64,000 nt of DNA from Paraglaciecola sp. L3A3 (GCF_009796765.1 NZ_CP047023.1:2897501-2961500); one strand, 5' to 3'; positions 54,624 to 63,857 are shown, numbered from the stretch's first letter. The notes: generated by a model from the sequence alone, not told the origin. Made by a program: numbers and translations.

Positions 54624-56558
54624 GTACGCCCAGCATGGGCATGAACTAATGAGGTGAAAGTCCTCTGTAGGAAGGTCACCGTTTATATAACTTACCGTTA
54701 TTAAACGTTAACTACTAGTGAATGGCAAGGGCAAATCCGCGAGGATTTGTCTGGAGGAAGCCGGACGCAAATTTGCGAGCTGATGAACAAGAACATCATA
54801 TGAGGCGTAGGCTGAAGGTGAGTTGGCACAAGACGACGAAACCATGTGATCTAACGGCCACCGTAAATGATGCAGCAGTGCAAAGAAAGTTCATGCTCTT
54901 ATCTGGGGAGATCTGCTTAACAAGCGATCGGTAACTAACCAGTTAGGCTCTGGTATATAAGTGCCTTGGCTTTTCAGCGTCATCAACTGAAAAGAACAAA
55001 TAGATGACACCGATAGCGCATAGCGGCGTAAGCCGTTTTGTGATTAAGCAGAAGTCAGCAGACGGCATAGTAGCCAAATGCCCATCGTAATGGTTGGGAC
55101 ACGGTGAAGGCCTGAACATTTAGAACAAAGGAGGAGCCTTGTCAGACTTGAATACACGAATGCCGTCCGGTAGCGACGTGACTCAGCGTACCGATAAGCA
55201 GCCAGCCTTTAGCGCACATCTACTTGAACCTATTCTACAACCGTCCAATATATTGGCGGCATGGAAACAGGTTCGAGCCAACAAAGGGGCTGCTGGCATT
55301 GATGGGATGACCATTGATGACTTCCCCGCTTGGGCAAAGGATGGAAACTGGAAACGTATTATGTCTGAGCTTCGCTCAGGTCAATACCAACCAGCACCTG
55401 TTCGGCGAGTGGAAATTGATAAACCAGATGGCGGTAAACGTCAGTTGGGAATTCCGACCATCATCGACCGCGTGATCCAACAAGCCATTGCTCAAGTCCT
55501 TACGCCTATTTTCGACCCGACCTTCTCAGACAACAGTTTTGGGTTTAGGCCAAATCGAAATGGGCAACAAGCGGTGAAACAGGTACAAAGCATCATTAAA
55601 ACGGGTCGCCGTTTTACAGTCGATGTTGATCTGTCGAAGTTCTTTGACCGCGTTAATCATGATTTACTCATGACGCACCTTGGCTATAAAGTGAAGGACA
55701 AGCGATTGCTTAAATTGATTAAACGTTACTTGCGAGCTGGGGTTCTCTGCAAAACAAAGGGGGATAACCAGTTCTATAGTGAGAGTCGAGAAGGTGTGCC
55801 ACAAGGCGGGCCGTTATCGCCGCTATTGGCAAACATCATGCTCGACCCTTTGGACAAAGAGCTTGAGAAACGAGGCCACAAATTTGCTCGCTATGCGGAT
55901 GATTTCACCATACTGGTGAACAGCCCTCGTGCGGGAAAACGCGTGCTGAGTAGCATCAGTCGATTCCTGAGTCATAGCTTAAAATTGGTGGTTAACACCA
56001 CTAAAAGCCACGTCAGTAAAACCAGTGAAAGCAAATTCCTTGGATTTACATTCAAGGCAGGTCGCATTCAATGGCACCCAAAGACATTGCTGAAATTTAA
56101 GCAACAAGTCCGAAGGTTAACGAACCGTAACTGGGGCGTGTCCATGCGCTACCAACTCTTTAAAATCAGCCAATATTTACGCGGCTGGATAAACTACTTT
56201 GGTATCGCCAGTGGTTACCAGCGCTGTGTCGATCTGGATCATTGGATCAGGCGCAGAGTTCGAATGGCCTACTGGCGACAGTGGCGAAAGCCACGTACTA
56301 AAGTTAGAAGTTTAATGAGATTAGGTGTGCATGTTCAAGCCGCAGTTGCCTGTGGCATTACCAGCAAGGGGCCATGGCGTAGTGCTAAAACTCCGGGGGT
56401 CAATCAGGCTTTATCGCTTGATTACTTAAAATCCGAAGGGCTTTATTCGTTACGTGATGGATGGATTGCGCTTCACTATCCTAAGTGAAACGCCCTGTGC
56501 GGAGCCGCATGCAGGGTGTTGTGGGGGCTGGAGGTTAGATACCTCCGGCTACCCGATT
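54622..56558 (+). mobile_element. Group IIC (attC-type) intron, apparently complete
   Basis: About 1.94 kb. The 5' end is at 54622-54624 (GTGTACGCCCAGC), followed by about 500 bases of domain I-III RNA (with GAGGTGAAAGTCCTC) and the reverse transcriptase gene in domain IV. Domains V and VI follow its stop: GTGCGGAGCCGCATGC, the GGAGGTTAGATACCTCC stem and CTACCCGATT at 56549-56558. Boundaries are good to 1-3 bases. It lies in the bottom strand of an attC site, the known target of IIC-attC introns. A 70-residue frame at 54722-54934 is structural RNA. Confidence 0.9.
55139..56488 (+). CDS. Group IIC intron reverse transcriptase/maturase
   Basis: A 449-residue intron-encoded protein. The RT domain has RRVEIDKPDGGKRQLGIPTI (RT1), FGFRPNRNGQQAV, VDVDLSKFFDRVNHD, the segment GVPQGGPLSPLLANI and the polymerase motif YADD at 252-255. 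The maturase X domain follows, with NWGVSMRYQLFKISQYLRGWINYFGI. No endonuclease domain is present, as expected for class C introns that use hairpins or attC DNA. TTG start with AGGAGG just upstream. Intact, so it may still be mobile. Confidence 0.95.
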   Translation: MSDLNTRMPSGSDVTQRTDKQPAFSAHLLEPILQPSNILAAWKQVRANKGAAGIDGMTIDDFPAWAKDGNWKRIMSELRSGQYQPAPVRRVEIDKPDGGKRQLGIPTIIDRVIQQAIAQVLTPIFDPTFSDNSFGFRPNRNGQQAVKQVQSIIKTGRRFTVDVDLSKFFDRVNHDLLMTHLGYKVKDKRLLKLIKRYLRAGVLCKTKGDNQFYSESREGVPQGGPLSPLLANIMLDPLDKELEKRGHKFARYADDFTILVNSPRAGKRVLSSISRFLSHSLKLVVNTTKSHVSKTSESKFLGFTFKAGRIQWHPKTLLKFKQQVRRLTNRNWGVSMRYQLFKISQYLRGWINYFGIASGYQRCVDLDHWIRRRVRMAYWRQWRKPRTKVRSLMRLGVHVQAAVACGITSKGPWRSAKTPGVNQALSLDYLKSEGLYSLRDGWIALHYPK

Positions 56559-56928
56559 AACAGGTTCTCGCACCAATCCTATTACACGCATCCATCACCC
56601 CTCTGTATATCAGATCGGGAAACCCAAAAGTAGCTTGTGCATTGATTAACTTAGACATTGATTAACTTAGACACTCATGCTAATAAAATACCTAACTTAG
56701 ACATTGATTAACTTAGACACTCATGCTAATAAAATACCCAATTGCGGCTATATCAACAAGTTATAAATTTCAGGACTTTCTTATTTTTGAGGTCTAGTTT
56801 GATGAATTCGGCGCTGTGTGAATTGTTACTGCAGGTAATACATTTAAATTCTTACTTAACCCTGAACTTCAAACAGCAAAAAGCTCCAAAGGTTGTTGGA
56901 TACTTTAATAAAATGATGTGTTAGATAT
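56559..56928. other. Repeat-bearing spacer after the intron
   Basis: No supported gene. It begins with the 3' flank of the intron (AACAGGTTCTCGC) and holds the tandem repeat listed separately. The right half is AT-rich and carries only short frames. Confidence 0.5.
56648..56739. repeat. Tandem duplication, 46-base unit, two copies
   Basis: Two nearly identical 46-base units (56648-56693 and 56694-56739), each starting AACTTAGACATTGATTAACT and ending TAATAAAATACC. Inside each unit AACTTAGACA is itself repeated, and one more part copy lies to the left. Confidence 0.85.
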
Positions 56929-57909
56929 TTAGGCGGATTGAAGTAAGGCTCTTGCCTTTGCCATCCCTCGTATTCGTTGATGGTCGGTGTGGTGTTTGAA
57001 TTGCTGTAACATCTGTTCACTGCCAACTGCGGTATGAAAGTGCTGTTCAAACTCTGTGGTCAGGATTAACCACTGCTCTGAATTGATACCAATACGCTCT
57101 AGAATAGGGTTGAGATTGTTTTCTATGTAGCCTGCTTTGCCTTCTCGAATACACCTGCCTGTACAATCTACTAATTCACAGTAATCTATTACGCTGTAAG
57201 CAATACCTTTGGGCATGTTTTGCCTGTGGTTACCCACAAACTTCATAAGCTTTTTAGGTTGCTCCCCTTTGATAAGGGCGTTGATTCTATTTTGAATGCT
57301 GGTGTGTTTAGAGGTTTCTGGTGTGGTTTCCATCTTGGCTCTAATCGGGTTTAAATCTACATAAGCCATACAAGCGAGTACTGCACTTTCATCTAACAGT
57401 GCTTGGGATTTAAATCGCCCTTCCCAGAATCTGCCGGTACAGCCATCTTCTTTATTAGCCTCACGGGCTATGTATTCATTGAGATTACGCATTAGCCAAC
57501 TGATATCGTATAAACGTTGTCTATATATTTCAGTGGTTTCTTTTAAGGTAAATAACTCACTTTTAGTGAGCTTATCCTCTCTAAGGTACTTTTGGCTTAA
57601 TAGTGTGCCTTGGTATAACCGGTGCCAACGCTCTAACACCTCACCCATAGACCAATTGTCTGCTTGCTTTTTATCAACGCAAAGAACTATATGAGTGTGG
57701 TTACTCATCACTGCATAAGCACATATATCTATAGAAAACACAGACCCAAGAAACAACAAACGCTCTTCTACCCAGCCTCGCCTGTGCTCGTAATTTTGAC
57801 CTGTCATCTTATCTTCACCACACAAAAATGAACGGCGAACACAGCGAGAAACGCAATGGTAATAAGGGGTATCAACAAGTGAAATTTGAGATTTACGAGA
57901 CTGAGGCAT
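56929..57909 (-). CDS. Y1-type (HUH) transposase, RAYT-like single gene
   Basis: A 326-residue Y1 transposase. The opening TPYYHCVSRCVRRSFLCGED and the metal-binding HUH motif SNHTHIV (His71, His73) are clear; the catalytic Tyr is Tyr146 in RNLNEYIAREAN, followed by GRFWEGRFKSQALLDE. The C-terminal extension of about 100 residues is typical of REP-associated or stand-alone Y1 proteins in this group. No partner TnpB. It nicks single-stranded hairpin DNA. The repeats to the right may be its substrates. Confidence 0.9.
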   Translation of the reverse strand: MPQSRKSQISLVDTPYYHCVSRCVRRSFLCGEDKMTGQNYEHRRGWVEERLLFLGSVFSIDICAYAVMSNHTHIVLCVDKKQADNWSMGEVLERWHRLYQGTLLSQKYLREDKLTKSELFTLKETTEIYRQRLYDISWLMRNLNEYIAREANKEDGCTGRFWEGRFKSQALLDESAVLACMAYVDLNPIRAKMETTPETSKHTSIQNRINALIKGEQPKKLMKFVGNHRQNMPKGIAYSVIDYCELVDCTGRCIREGKAGYIENNLNPILERIGINSEQWLILTTEFEQHFHTAVGSEQMLQQFKHHTDHQRIRGMAKARALLQSA

Positions 57910-57968
57910 AACAGACCATCCTTGGCTTCAATGAATACTTTAAAGCCTAGAACAAAACTAAAATATTG

Positions 57969-58472
57969 CTAATTTTTACGTTGGGTGTCCATAGAAGCAT
58001 GTTGCTGTTTTTCATAAACAGGTAAGCCTCTGTCTTTTCGCCATTGTATATACTGAGCAACTGTTTTATCGTGTTTCTCTCTGTTACATTGTGAGCATGA
58101 TAGTGTGATATTGGAAGGCCAGTTCGTGCCTCCACGTGCAATTGGTGTCATATGATCAACCTCACAACTGCCTTTAAGTTCTGCCCTGCAGTATCTGCAT
58201 TTATTATCCAGTTCTTTTCTTATTTTATTCAGGTCAACTTCGGTATAGTTGCCTTTCGCTTGTTGATTTAATGCCTGTCTTTTAGCAACCCTCTGAGCGG
58301 CTTTTTCGGGACTGCTCGCATAATGCTTTGCTGTATGCTCACGCATACAGGCACGACATACATGCCGCCATGTTACATTTCCTGATTTTTGTTTTATTTG
58401 ACCGAAGTTGTCACGTGTTAAAGGAAATGAGTTACCACACTTTTTACAAATCTGCTCATTTGTGAGAGTCAT
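57969..58472 (-). CDS. HNH endonuclease domain protein
   Basis: A 167-residue protein. An N-terminal Cys cluster (CKKCGNSF at 9-16, CRACMREH at 39-46) may bind zinc. The HNH domain spans about 85-140: CRYC at 92-95, VDHMTPIARGG with Asp106-His107, Asn121, CSQC at 126-129 and His134. Both zinc-binding CxxC pairs of the HNH fold are present, so activity is likely. It could be phage- or mobile-element-derived. It is 59 bases upstream of the Y1 transposase on the same strand. Confidence 0.85.
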   Translation of the reverse strand: MTLTNEQICKKCGNSFPLTRDNFGQIKQKSGNVTWRHVCRACMREHTAKHYASSPEKAAQRVAKRQALNQQAKGNYTEVDLNKIRKELDNKCRYCRAELKGSCEVDHMTPIARGGTNWPSNITLSCSQCNREKHDKTVAQYIQWRKDRGLPVYEKQQHASMDTQRKN

Positions 58473-58784
58473 GAGTTTTATAGCCCTAACAGTTTCATCA
58501 GCCCGCTTATCCCATGTTTAAAAACGGGGACACACTGCGTATTTATTTTCTCTATTTTTAGCATACTTTCTAAGTAACTGTATAGTTTAAATTTTTTCAC
58601 CGTCCAAAAACTAATTCTCAACTAAATATGGGTAAACACTTTGATCTTGCGAATATGCGGAACTAAAAATCAAAAGAATGGATTCCGGCCTATAATCGCG
58701 CCGGAATGACGGCCAAGCCGAAGTTTTTAAGTGGCGTAGCCATGCCTTGTGTGCGAAGCACATGCTCTTGATTTTGTCGCGACT

Positions 58785-58911
58785 CAAAGCTCGCTATTTT
58801 TTATTACAAACTCAATAGGACAATTGGCATGGATAGCCAATTGAGTGGTGTTTTGTCGGGAACAAATCAGCACGGCCTATTGAGTTTATAAAAAATAGGA
58901 ACAGAGCTTTG
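58785..58911. repeat. Long nested inverted repeat
   Basis: The outer arms (58785-58819 and 58876-58911) both read CAAAGCTC...CTATTTTTTAT...ACTCAATAGG when the right one is reversed. Inside, CAATTGGC (58821-58828) pairs with GCCAATTG (58836-58843). The whole could fold as a branched hairpin in RNA or single-stranded DNA. Confidence 0.85.
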
Positions 58912-58931
58912 CTGGAGCGCGGCGTTTTCTG

Positions 58932-58963
58932 GTTACTCTTTTTTGCTGTTGAAAAAGAGTAAC
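58932..58963. repeat. 12-base inverted repeat
   Basis: GTTACTCTTTTT (58932-58943) and AAAAAGAGTAAC (58952-58963) with an 8-base loop. Confidence 0.9.
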
Positions 58964-59141
58964 TGGTGCGGCAGGGACGCCGTATCAAAAACGCAATGGA
59001 TTGCGGTGAACGAAGTGAATGCTTTGGTGGCGAAGCCATACTCCCTGCGCGAAGCACATGCTTTATAAGCGAAGCGATGCGGTAATAAGCGAAGCGCATA
59101 AGTTTGCGCAGCACATACCAAGAGCATAGCTCAACTAAAAA

Positions 59142-60521
59142 CTACCCTCTTCTCCATGTTGTTTTACCTGCATTATCTTCTAACACAATATTCAACGCAT
59201 TAAGTGCATCACGAGCGGCATCGGCTGCTGCCCAATCTTTATTGGCGCGCGCATCATTACGAGCTTTAATTAAGGCTTCGATTTCAGCAACATCATCAGT
59301 TTCACCGCCAGATGTGCCTTGTAAAAAGTCGTCAGGGTTTTGTTGTAAAATACCTAATATATCCGCTAGGTTGACCATCACTCCGGCTAAGTCTGCGGCT
59401 TGTTGGCCATCGGCCTTGTTCACTTCTTTGGCCAAATCAAACAATACAGCAAAGGCTTCAGGAGTATTAAAGTCATCATCCATAGCTTGATTAAAACGCG
59501 CTTGATAACCACCTAAGCTCATATCTACATTTTTATTTGGCGTCACATCTCGTAAAGCCGTATATAAACGCTCTAAGGAAGTACGTGCTTGTTGAATATA
59601 ACTATCTGAATAATTAAGTTGACTGCGGTACTGGGCTGACATTAAAAAGAAACGAACGGTTTCAGCGTCATATATTTCTAATACATCACGTAAGGTGAAA
59701 AAATTACCCAAAGACTTCGACATTTTCTCTTGGTTAACTTGTACCATACCTGTGTGCATCCAATAATTCACATAGGGTGTATCAAAAGCACAGCATGACT
59801 GAGCGACTTCGTTTTCATGGTGTGGAAAAATCAAATCAGAACCGCCACCATGAATATCAAAATGTTCACCTAGATGTTTATGGTTCATAGCAGAACATTC
59901 AATATGCCAACCTGGACGACCATTACCCCAAGGCGACGGCCAAAAAGGTTCACCCGGTTTCACTGACTTCCACAACACAAAATCCATGGGATCACGTTTA
60001 TCGGTGACTATTTCAACTCGTGAACCGGCATTGAGTTGTTCAAGATCTTGACGGCTTAATTTTCCATAGTCTTCGAAACTGTTTACTTCAAATAACACAT
60101 CGCCACTTTCGGCTTGATAGGCATATCCTTTATCCACTAAACGCTGAATAACATCGATAATTTCAGGGATATGGGTAGTCACTCTGGGTTCAATATCTGG
60201 TTCGATCAAACCAATAGCCGCAAAATCTTTATGCATTTCACTAATGGTTTGTTCTGTCACTTGGTCTGGGGTTAACCCACGCTCATTGGCTCTGGCAATA
60301 ATTTTGTCGTCAACATCTGTGATGTTGCGTACATAATTTACCTCTAAGCCACGAGAACGCATATAACGTACCATCAAATCAAAACTTAAATAGGTTCTAG
60401 CATGACCAACATGACACAAATCATAAACCGTAATACCACACACATATAAGCCCACCTTACCGGCTTGTAACGGTTTAAACTGCTCTTTCTGGCGAGTTAA
60501 GGTGTTGTATATATGCAGCAT
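59142..60521 (-). CDS. cysS: Cysteinyl-tRNA synthetase
   Basis: A 459-residue class I synthetase of normal length. Seen: [24 protein letters not shown] with the HIGH-type HVGH, zinc ligands Cys in GLYVCG and [19 protein letters not shown], and the KMSKSLGNF loop (KMSKS). It charges tRNA-Cys. Opposite ppiB, a pairing conserved in E. coli (cysS-ppiB divergent) and followed by lpxH. Confidence 0.98.
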   Translation of the reverse strand: MLHIYNTLTRQKEQFKPLQAGKVGLYVCGITVYDLCHVGHARTYLSFDLMVRYMRSRGLEVNYVRNITDVDDKIIARANERGLTPDQVTEQTISEMHKDFAAIGLIEPDIEPRVTTHIPEIIDVIQRLVDKGYAYQAESGDVLFEVNSFEDYGKLSRQDLEQLNAGSRVEIVTDKRDPMDFVLWKSVKPGEPFWPSPWGNGRPGWHIECSAMNHKHLGEHFDIHGGGSDLIFPHHENEVAQSCCAFDTPYVNYWMHTGMVQVNQEKMSKSLGNFFTLRDVLEIYDAETVRFFLMSAQYRSQLNYSDSYIQQARTSLERLYTALRDVTPNKNVDMSLGGYQARFNQAMDDDFNTPEAFAVLFDLAKEVNKADGQQAADLAGVMVNLADILGILQQNPDDFLQGTSGGETDDVAEIEALIKARNDARANKDWAAADAARDALNALNIVLEDNAGKTTWRRG

Positions 60522-60694
60522 TTATTTTAAATCCTATTAATTAAAGTAAGTCGTTTGGTGTCATAAAAAACGGGATTCTACCATCGAGAACAATAAGCTG
60601 CATTAGTGAATTCCAGTAAAAGCTTTAAAAATAGCAGAGGTTTACGCTAGAATGCCCGCTTTATGAAGCATATTGTAAACCGAGGACATGCTAA

Positions 60695-61189
60695 ATGGTT
60701 AAGATCCATACAAACTATGGTGTTATCACACTAACACTTTTTGCCGATAAAGCGCCTACCACAGTCGCCAATTTCCTAGAGTATGTAAAAGAAGGTTTTT
60801 ACGACAATACCATTTTTCATCGAGTCATCGATGGATTCATGATCCAAGGTGGTGGATTTGAACCTGGTATGGAACAAAAAGAAACTAAAGCAATGATCCA
60901 AAATGAGGCTAATAATGGTCTAGCCAATAATATTGGCACAGTTGCTATGGCTCGCACCAATGAACCTCATTCAGCTACAGCGCAGTTTTTCATCAACGTA
61001 GGTGATAATAGCTTCTTAAACTTCCGCAGTGAGAGCACTGATGGTTGGGGTTATTGTGTATTTGCTGAAGTGTCTGATGGCATGGAAGTAGTGAATAAAA
61101 TAAAAGCCGTCCAAACAGGTAATTCTGGTTATCACCAGGACGTACCTGCAGAAGATGTAGTAATCCAAAAAGCTGAAATAATTGACTAG
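60695..61189 (+). CDS. ppiB: Peptidyl-prolyl cis-trans isomerase B (cyclophilin)
   Basis: A 164-residue cytoplasmic cyclophilin without signal peptide. The core [19 protein letters not shown] holds the catalytic Arg, and [10 protein letters not shown] follows. It speeds proline isomerisation during folding. Divergent from cysS. Confidence 0.96.
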   Translation: MVKIHTNYGVITLTLFADKAPTTVANFLEYVKEGFYDNTIFHRVIDGFMIQGGGFEPGMEQKETKAMIQNEANNGLANNIGTVAMARTNEPHSATAQFFINVGDNSFLNFRSESTDGWGYCVFAEVSDGMEVVNKIKAVQTGNSGYHQDVPAEDVVIQKAEIID

Positions 61190-61199
61190 TTTCACTTGT

Positions 61200-61229
61200 T
61201 GCGCTTACTGATTACAGTAAGCGCTTTTT
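61200..61229 (+). terminator. Terminator of ppiB
   Basis: GCGCTTACTG (61201-61210), loop ATTA, CAGTAAGCGC (61215-61224), then five T. Despite it, lpxH starts 29 bases later, so lpxH may depend on read-through or its own promoter. Confidence 0.92.
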
Positions 61230-61257
61230 GTTTTAGTTTTCTTATAAATCTGATCCC

Positions 61258-61986
61258 ATGACTCCATTTACTTATTTCATTTCTGACTTACATTTATCTG
61301 CCGAAAGAGACGACATTAATCAATGTTTGTTTACCTTTATGCGTGAGCAAGCGCCGCAAGCAGAAGCTTTATATGTATTAGGTGATTTATTTGAAATGTG
61401 GATAGGTGATGATGATTTAAATGAATTTACCTTATCTATTGCCAACGCATTTAACAGGCTTAAAAATCAAGGTGTTCCGATATATTTTATTCATGGTAAT
61501 CGAGACTTTTTAGTGCGAGATAAATTTGCCAAATTAGCCGGCATGACACTATTGCCAGAACAAGTCGTAGTGGATTTATATGGGGAACCTACCTTACTGA
61601 TGCATGGCGATGAACTCTGCACCAAAGATGTGGCATATCAAAAATTTCGTAAAAAAGCCCGCGGCTGGTGGTGGCCTAAATTAATGCTAAGCCTGCCATT
61701 AAACACCAGACGAAAATTAGCTAAAAAAGGGCGAGAAACCAGTCAAAAAAATCACAAAAATCTTACCTCAGAAATCATGGATGTTACCCCTGAAGATGTT
61801 GTATTGAGCATGCAACAACATCAAGTCAAAAGATTGATCCACGGCCACACGCACAGACCTGCGATTCATGATTTAGTTATAGACGGCCAAACCGCGCAGC
61901 GGATAGTACTGGGCGACTGGTATGATCAAGGCAGTATTTTAAAGGTGTCTAGTGCTGGTGTGAATTTAACTACATTAGCGTTTTAA
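61258..61986 (+). CDS. lpxH: UDP-2,3-diacylglucosamine diphosphatase
   Basis: A 242-residue metallophosphoesterase of the lipid A pathway: TYFISDLHLSAERDDI with the metal DxH, GDLFEMWIGDD, GNRDFLV and MHGDELC, and a GHTHRPAIHD end. It hydrolyses UDP-diacylglucosamine to lipid X. The order cysS/ppiB/lpxH is the conserved one. Confidence 0.97.
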   Translation: MTPFTYFISDLHLSAERDDINQCLFTFMREQAPQAEALYVLGDLFEMWIGDDDLNEFTLSIANAFNRLKNQGVPIYFIHGNRDFLVRDKFAKLAGMTLLPEQVVVDLYGEPTLLMHGDELCTKDVAYQKFRKKARGWWWPKLMLSLPLNTRRKLAKKGRETSQKNHKNLTSEIMDVTPEDVVLSMQQHQVKRLIHGHTHRPAIHDLVIDGQTAQRIVLGDWYDQGSILKVSSAGVNLTTLAF

Positions 61987-62132
61987 ACCCAGTATCTATT
62001 ACTCGAAATACCTTCTACATACTGTAGTAATTTCCTCAATAAAACTGCCCGTATCGCTACGAAACAGCCAGACCTAGCAACGTTATAATATAACATAATA
62101 TTTCACAAAAATTACATAATACTGACTTTATA

Positions 62133-62164
62133 ATGTCATTAATTTGTCGTTAGTTATTCATAAT
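62133..62164 (+). promoter_or_regulatory. PHO-box candidate and promoter of the alkaline phosphatase gene
   Basis: ATGTCAT (62133-62139), four bases, TTGTCGT (62144-62150): two direct heptads with the 4-base spacing of a PhoB half-site pair. CATAAT at 62159-62164 would be the -10 box, 8 bases after the box, near the usual distance. Confidence 0.6.
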
Positions 62165-62260
62165 TCGACCTTATTCTATTCGCCGTCATATACCTAAACC
62201 TAGTTTAAAGCTGAGCTTAGTTATGCACGTCAAACACTACTTTAATAGGATAACTACAAG

Positions 62261-63844
62261 ATGAGAAAGACCTGGACTGCTACGTCATGTGCAATCGCAT
62301 TGGCGGTATCTTCTGGCTTGAACGCTCAAGTCGTACCTGAACATCAATCCACGAATGACTGGTACACCGATGCTCAAGCAAACATTGCTGCTAAATTAGC
62401 AGTTAATAACAACTTTAAAGCTAAAAACGTCATTTTATTTGTAGGCGACGGTATGGGTGTGTCAACATTAACAGCTGCTCGTATATTGAATGGACAAATG
62501 CAAGGTAACCCAGGTGAAGAAGGATACCTGAGTTTCGAAAGCTTCCCTCATACAGCTTTGGTCAAAACCTATAATGTGGATGCACAAACACCAGATTCTG
62601 CCGGTACTATGACGGCGATGATGAGTGGCATTAAAACAGATGTAGGTGTCATAGGTGTTAACGAAAATATTGAGCGCGGTGATTGCTCAACAGTAGAAGG
62701 TAATGAAGTAGTTACCGCTTTAGAATTAGCAGAAATAAAAGGTCTTTCTACAGGTATCATATCTACAGCTCGCATTACTCATGCCACTCCTGCTGCCACT
62801 TATGCAAAATCGGCTGACCGTAACTGGGAAGATGTATCAGATATGCCTGAAGCAGCTGTTACAGCTGGCTGTGTTGATATTGCTTCACAACTAGTCAATT
62901 TTGAATCTATAGTCGAGTCTCGTTATTCTGGTGTAGATGTTGATGGTATCGATGTGTTGATGGGCGGTGGCCGCCGTCACTTCTTACCGAAAGATGCAGC
63001 GTTCAATAGCGCAGATGCGGTAAGTGACATCGAAGGAGATCGCACAGATGCAAGAGACTTAACCGCAGAGTGGCAAAGCCAATATCCAACAGGATCTTAT
63101 GTTGTGGATCAAACTGGATTTGATAGTTTTGATCCTGAAACAGGTAACAAATTATTCGCACTATTCAATGAATCTCATATGCAATATGAAGCAGATCGTG
63201 CCAACGATATCGCAGGTGAACCTTCACTAAGTGAAATGACCGCCAAAGCCATTCAAAAACTAGATAACAACGAAAAAGGTTTCTTTCTTATGGTTGAATC
63301 GGGTCGTATTGATCACGCTCACCATGCAGGCAGTGCTTACGGCGCGTTAACCGAAACCATCGAGTTTGCTAAAGCGGTTGAAATGGCAAATTCACTGACT
63401 AACGATGAAGAAACATTAATCATAGTCACAGCTGACCACGGTCACGTATTTACCATAGCTGGCTATCCTAAACGTGGTAACCCAATTCTAGGTAAAGTGG
63501 TTAATGTAGGGGCAACCGAGCCTGCTACCGCTTCTGATGGCATGCCTTATACCACATTAGGTTATACCAATGGCCTAGGTTTTAGAGACTTAGGAACAGA
63601 AACTGACGCAGATGCCACATATGGATATGACATTACAGCAGGTCGTCAAGATTTAACTAACGTGGACACCACAACAGCTGGATTTCACCAAGAAACCCTT
63701 ATTCCATTAAGCTCTGAAACTCACTCAGGTGAAGATATTAGCCTACATGCTCAAGGTCCAGGAGCACAATTAGCTCAAGGGGTGATCGAACAAAGTGTCG
63801 TGTTCCACCTTATCAATCAATCATTAGATCTAATTAAACAATAG
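62261..63844 (+). CDS. Alkaline phosphatase (PhoA-type), periplasmic
   Basis: A 527-residue enzyme with signal peptide (about 1-23, LNAQ). It opens NVILFVGDGMGVSTLTAARI with metal Asp, and the nucleophile Ser is in TPDSAGTMTAMMSGIKTDVGVIG. ITHATPAATYA, MGGGRRHF, FFLMVESGRIDHAHHAG and VTADHGHVF hold the remaining metal ligands. It releases phosphate from organic esters under phosphate limitation. Two or three Cys can form the usual disulfides. A PHO-box candidate lies upstream. Confidence 0.95.
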   Translation: MRKTWTATSCAIALAVSSGLNAQVVPEHQSTNDWYTDAQANIAAKLAVNNNFKAKNVILFVGDGMGVSTLTAARILNGQMQGNPGEEGYLSFESFPHTALVKTYNVDAQTPDSAGTMTAMMSGIKTDVGVIGVNENIERGDCSTVEGNEVVTALELAEIKGLSTGIISTARITHATPAATYAKSADRNWEDVSDMPEAAVTAGCVDIASQLVNFESIVESRYSGVDVDGIDVLMGGGRRHFLPKDAAFNSADAVSDIEGDRTDARDLTAEWQSQYPTGSYVVDQTGFDSFDPETGNKLFALFNESHMQYEADRANDIAGEPSLSEMTAKAIQKLDNNEKGFFLMVESGRIDHAHHAGSAYGALTETIEFAKAVEMANSLTNDEETLIIVTADHGHVFTIAGYPKRGNPILGKVVNVGATEPATASDGMPYTTLGYTNGLGFRDLGTETDADATYGYDITAGRQDLTNVDTTTAGFHQETLIPLSSETHSGEDISLHAQGPGAQLAQGVIEQSVVFHLINQSLDLIKQ

Positions 63845-63857
63845 TCAGGAGTTAGAC

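Larger units (their letters stand above)
58473..59141. other. Repeat-rich non-coding stretch between HNH gene and cysS
   Basis: No supported gene; the 100-residue minus-strand frame at 58812-59114 looks like chance. It holds ATTCCGGC...GCCGGAAT at 58682-58707, a long inverted repeat at 58785-58911, a 12-base inverted repeat at 58932-58963, and several AGCGAAGC/GCGAAGCACATG copies at 58750 and 59047-59097. Base composition is more GC-rich than the neighbours. Confidence 0.6.

Noticed and set aside
54722-54934. 70-residue plus-strand frame starting MARANPRGF
   Set aside because: It lies within the structured RNA of the group II intron and has no ribosome site; it is chance coding in domain I.
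58473-58500. A GTTAGGG core right before the HNH gene start, suggesting another integron cassette
   Set aside because: No palindromic attC partner can be drawn in the following bases, and the core lacks the final pyrimidine. Not enough to claim a cassette.
58812-59114. 100-residue minus-strand frame in the repeat-rich stretch
   Set aside because: Its composition follows the repeats, there is no ribosome site, and a second long frame overlaps it on the same strand. Treated as chance.
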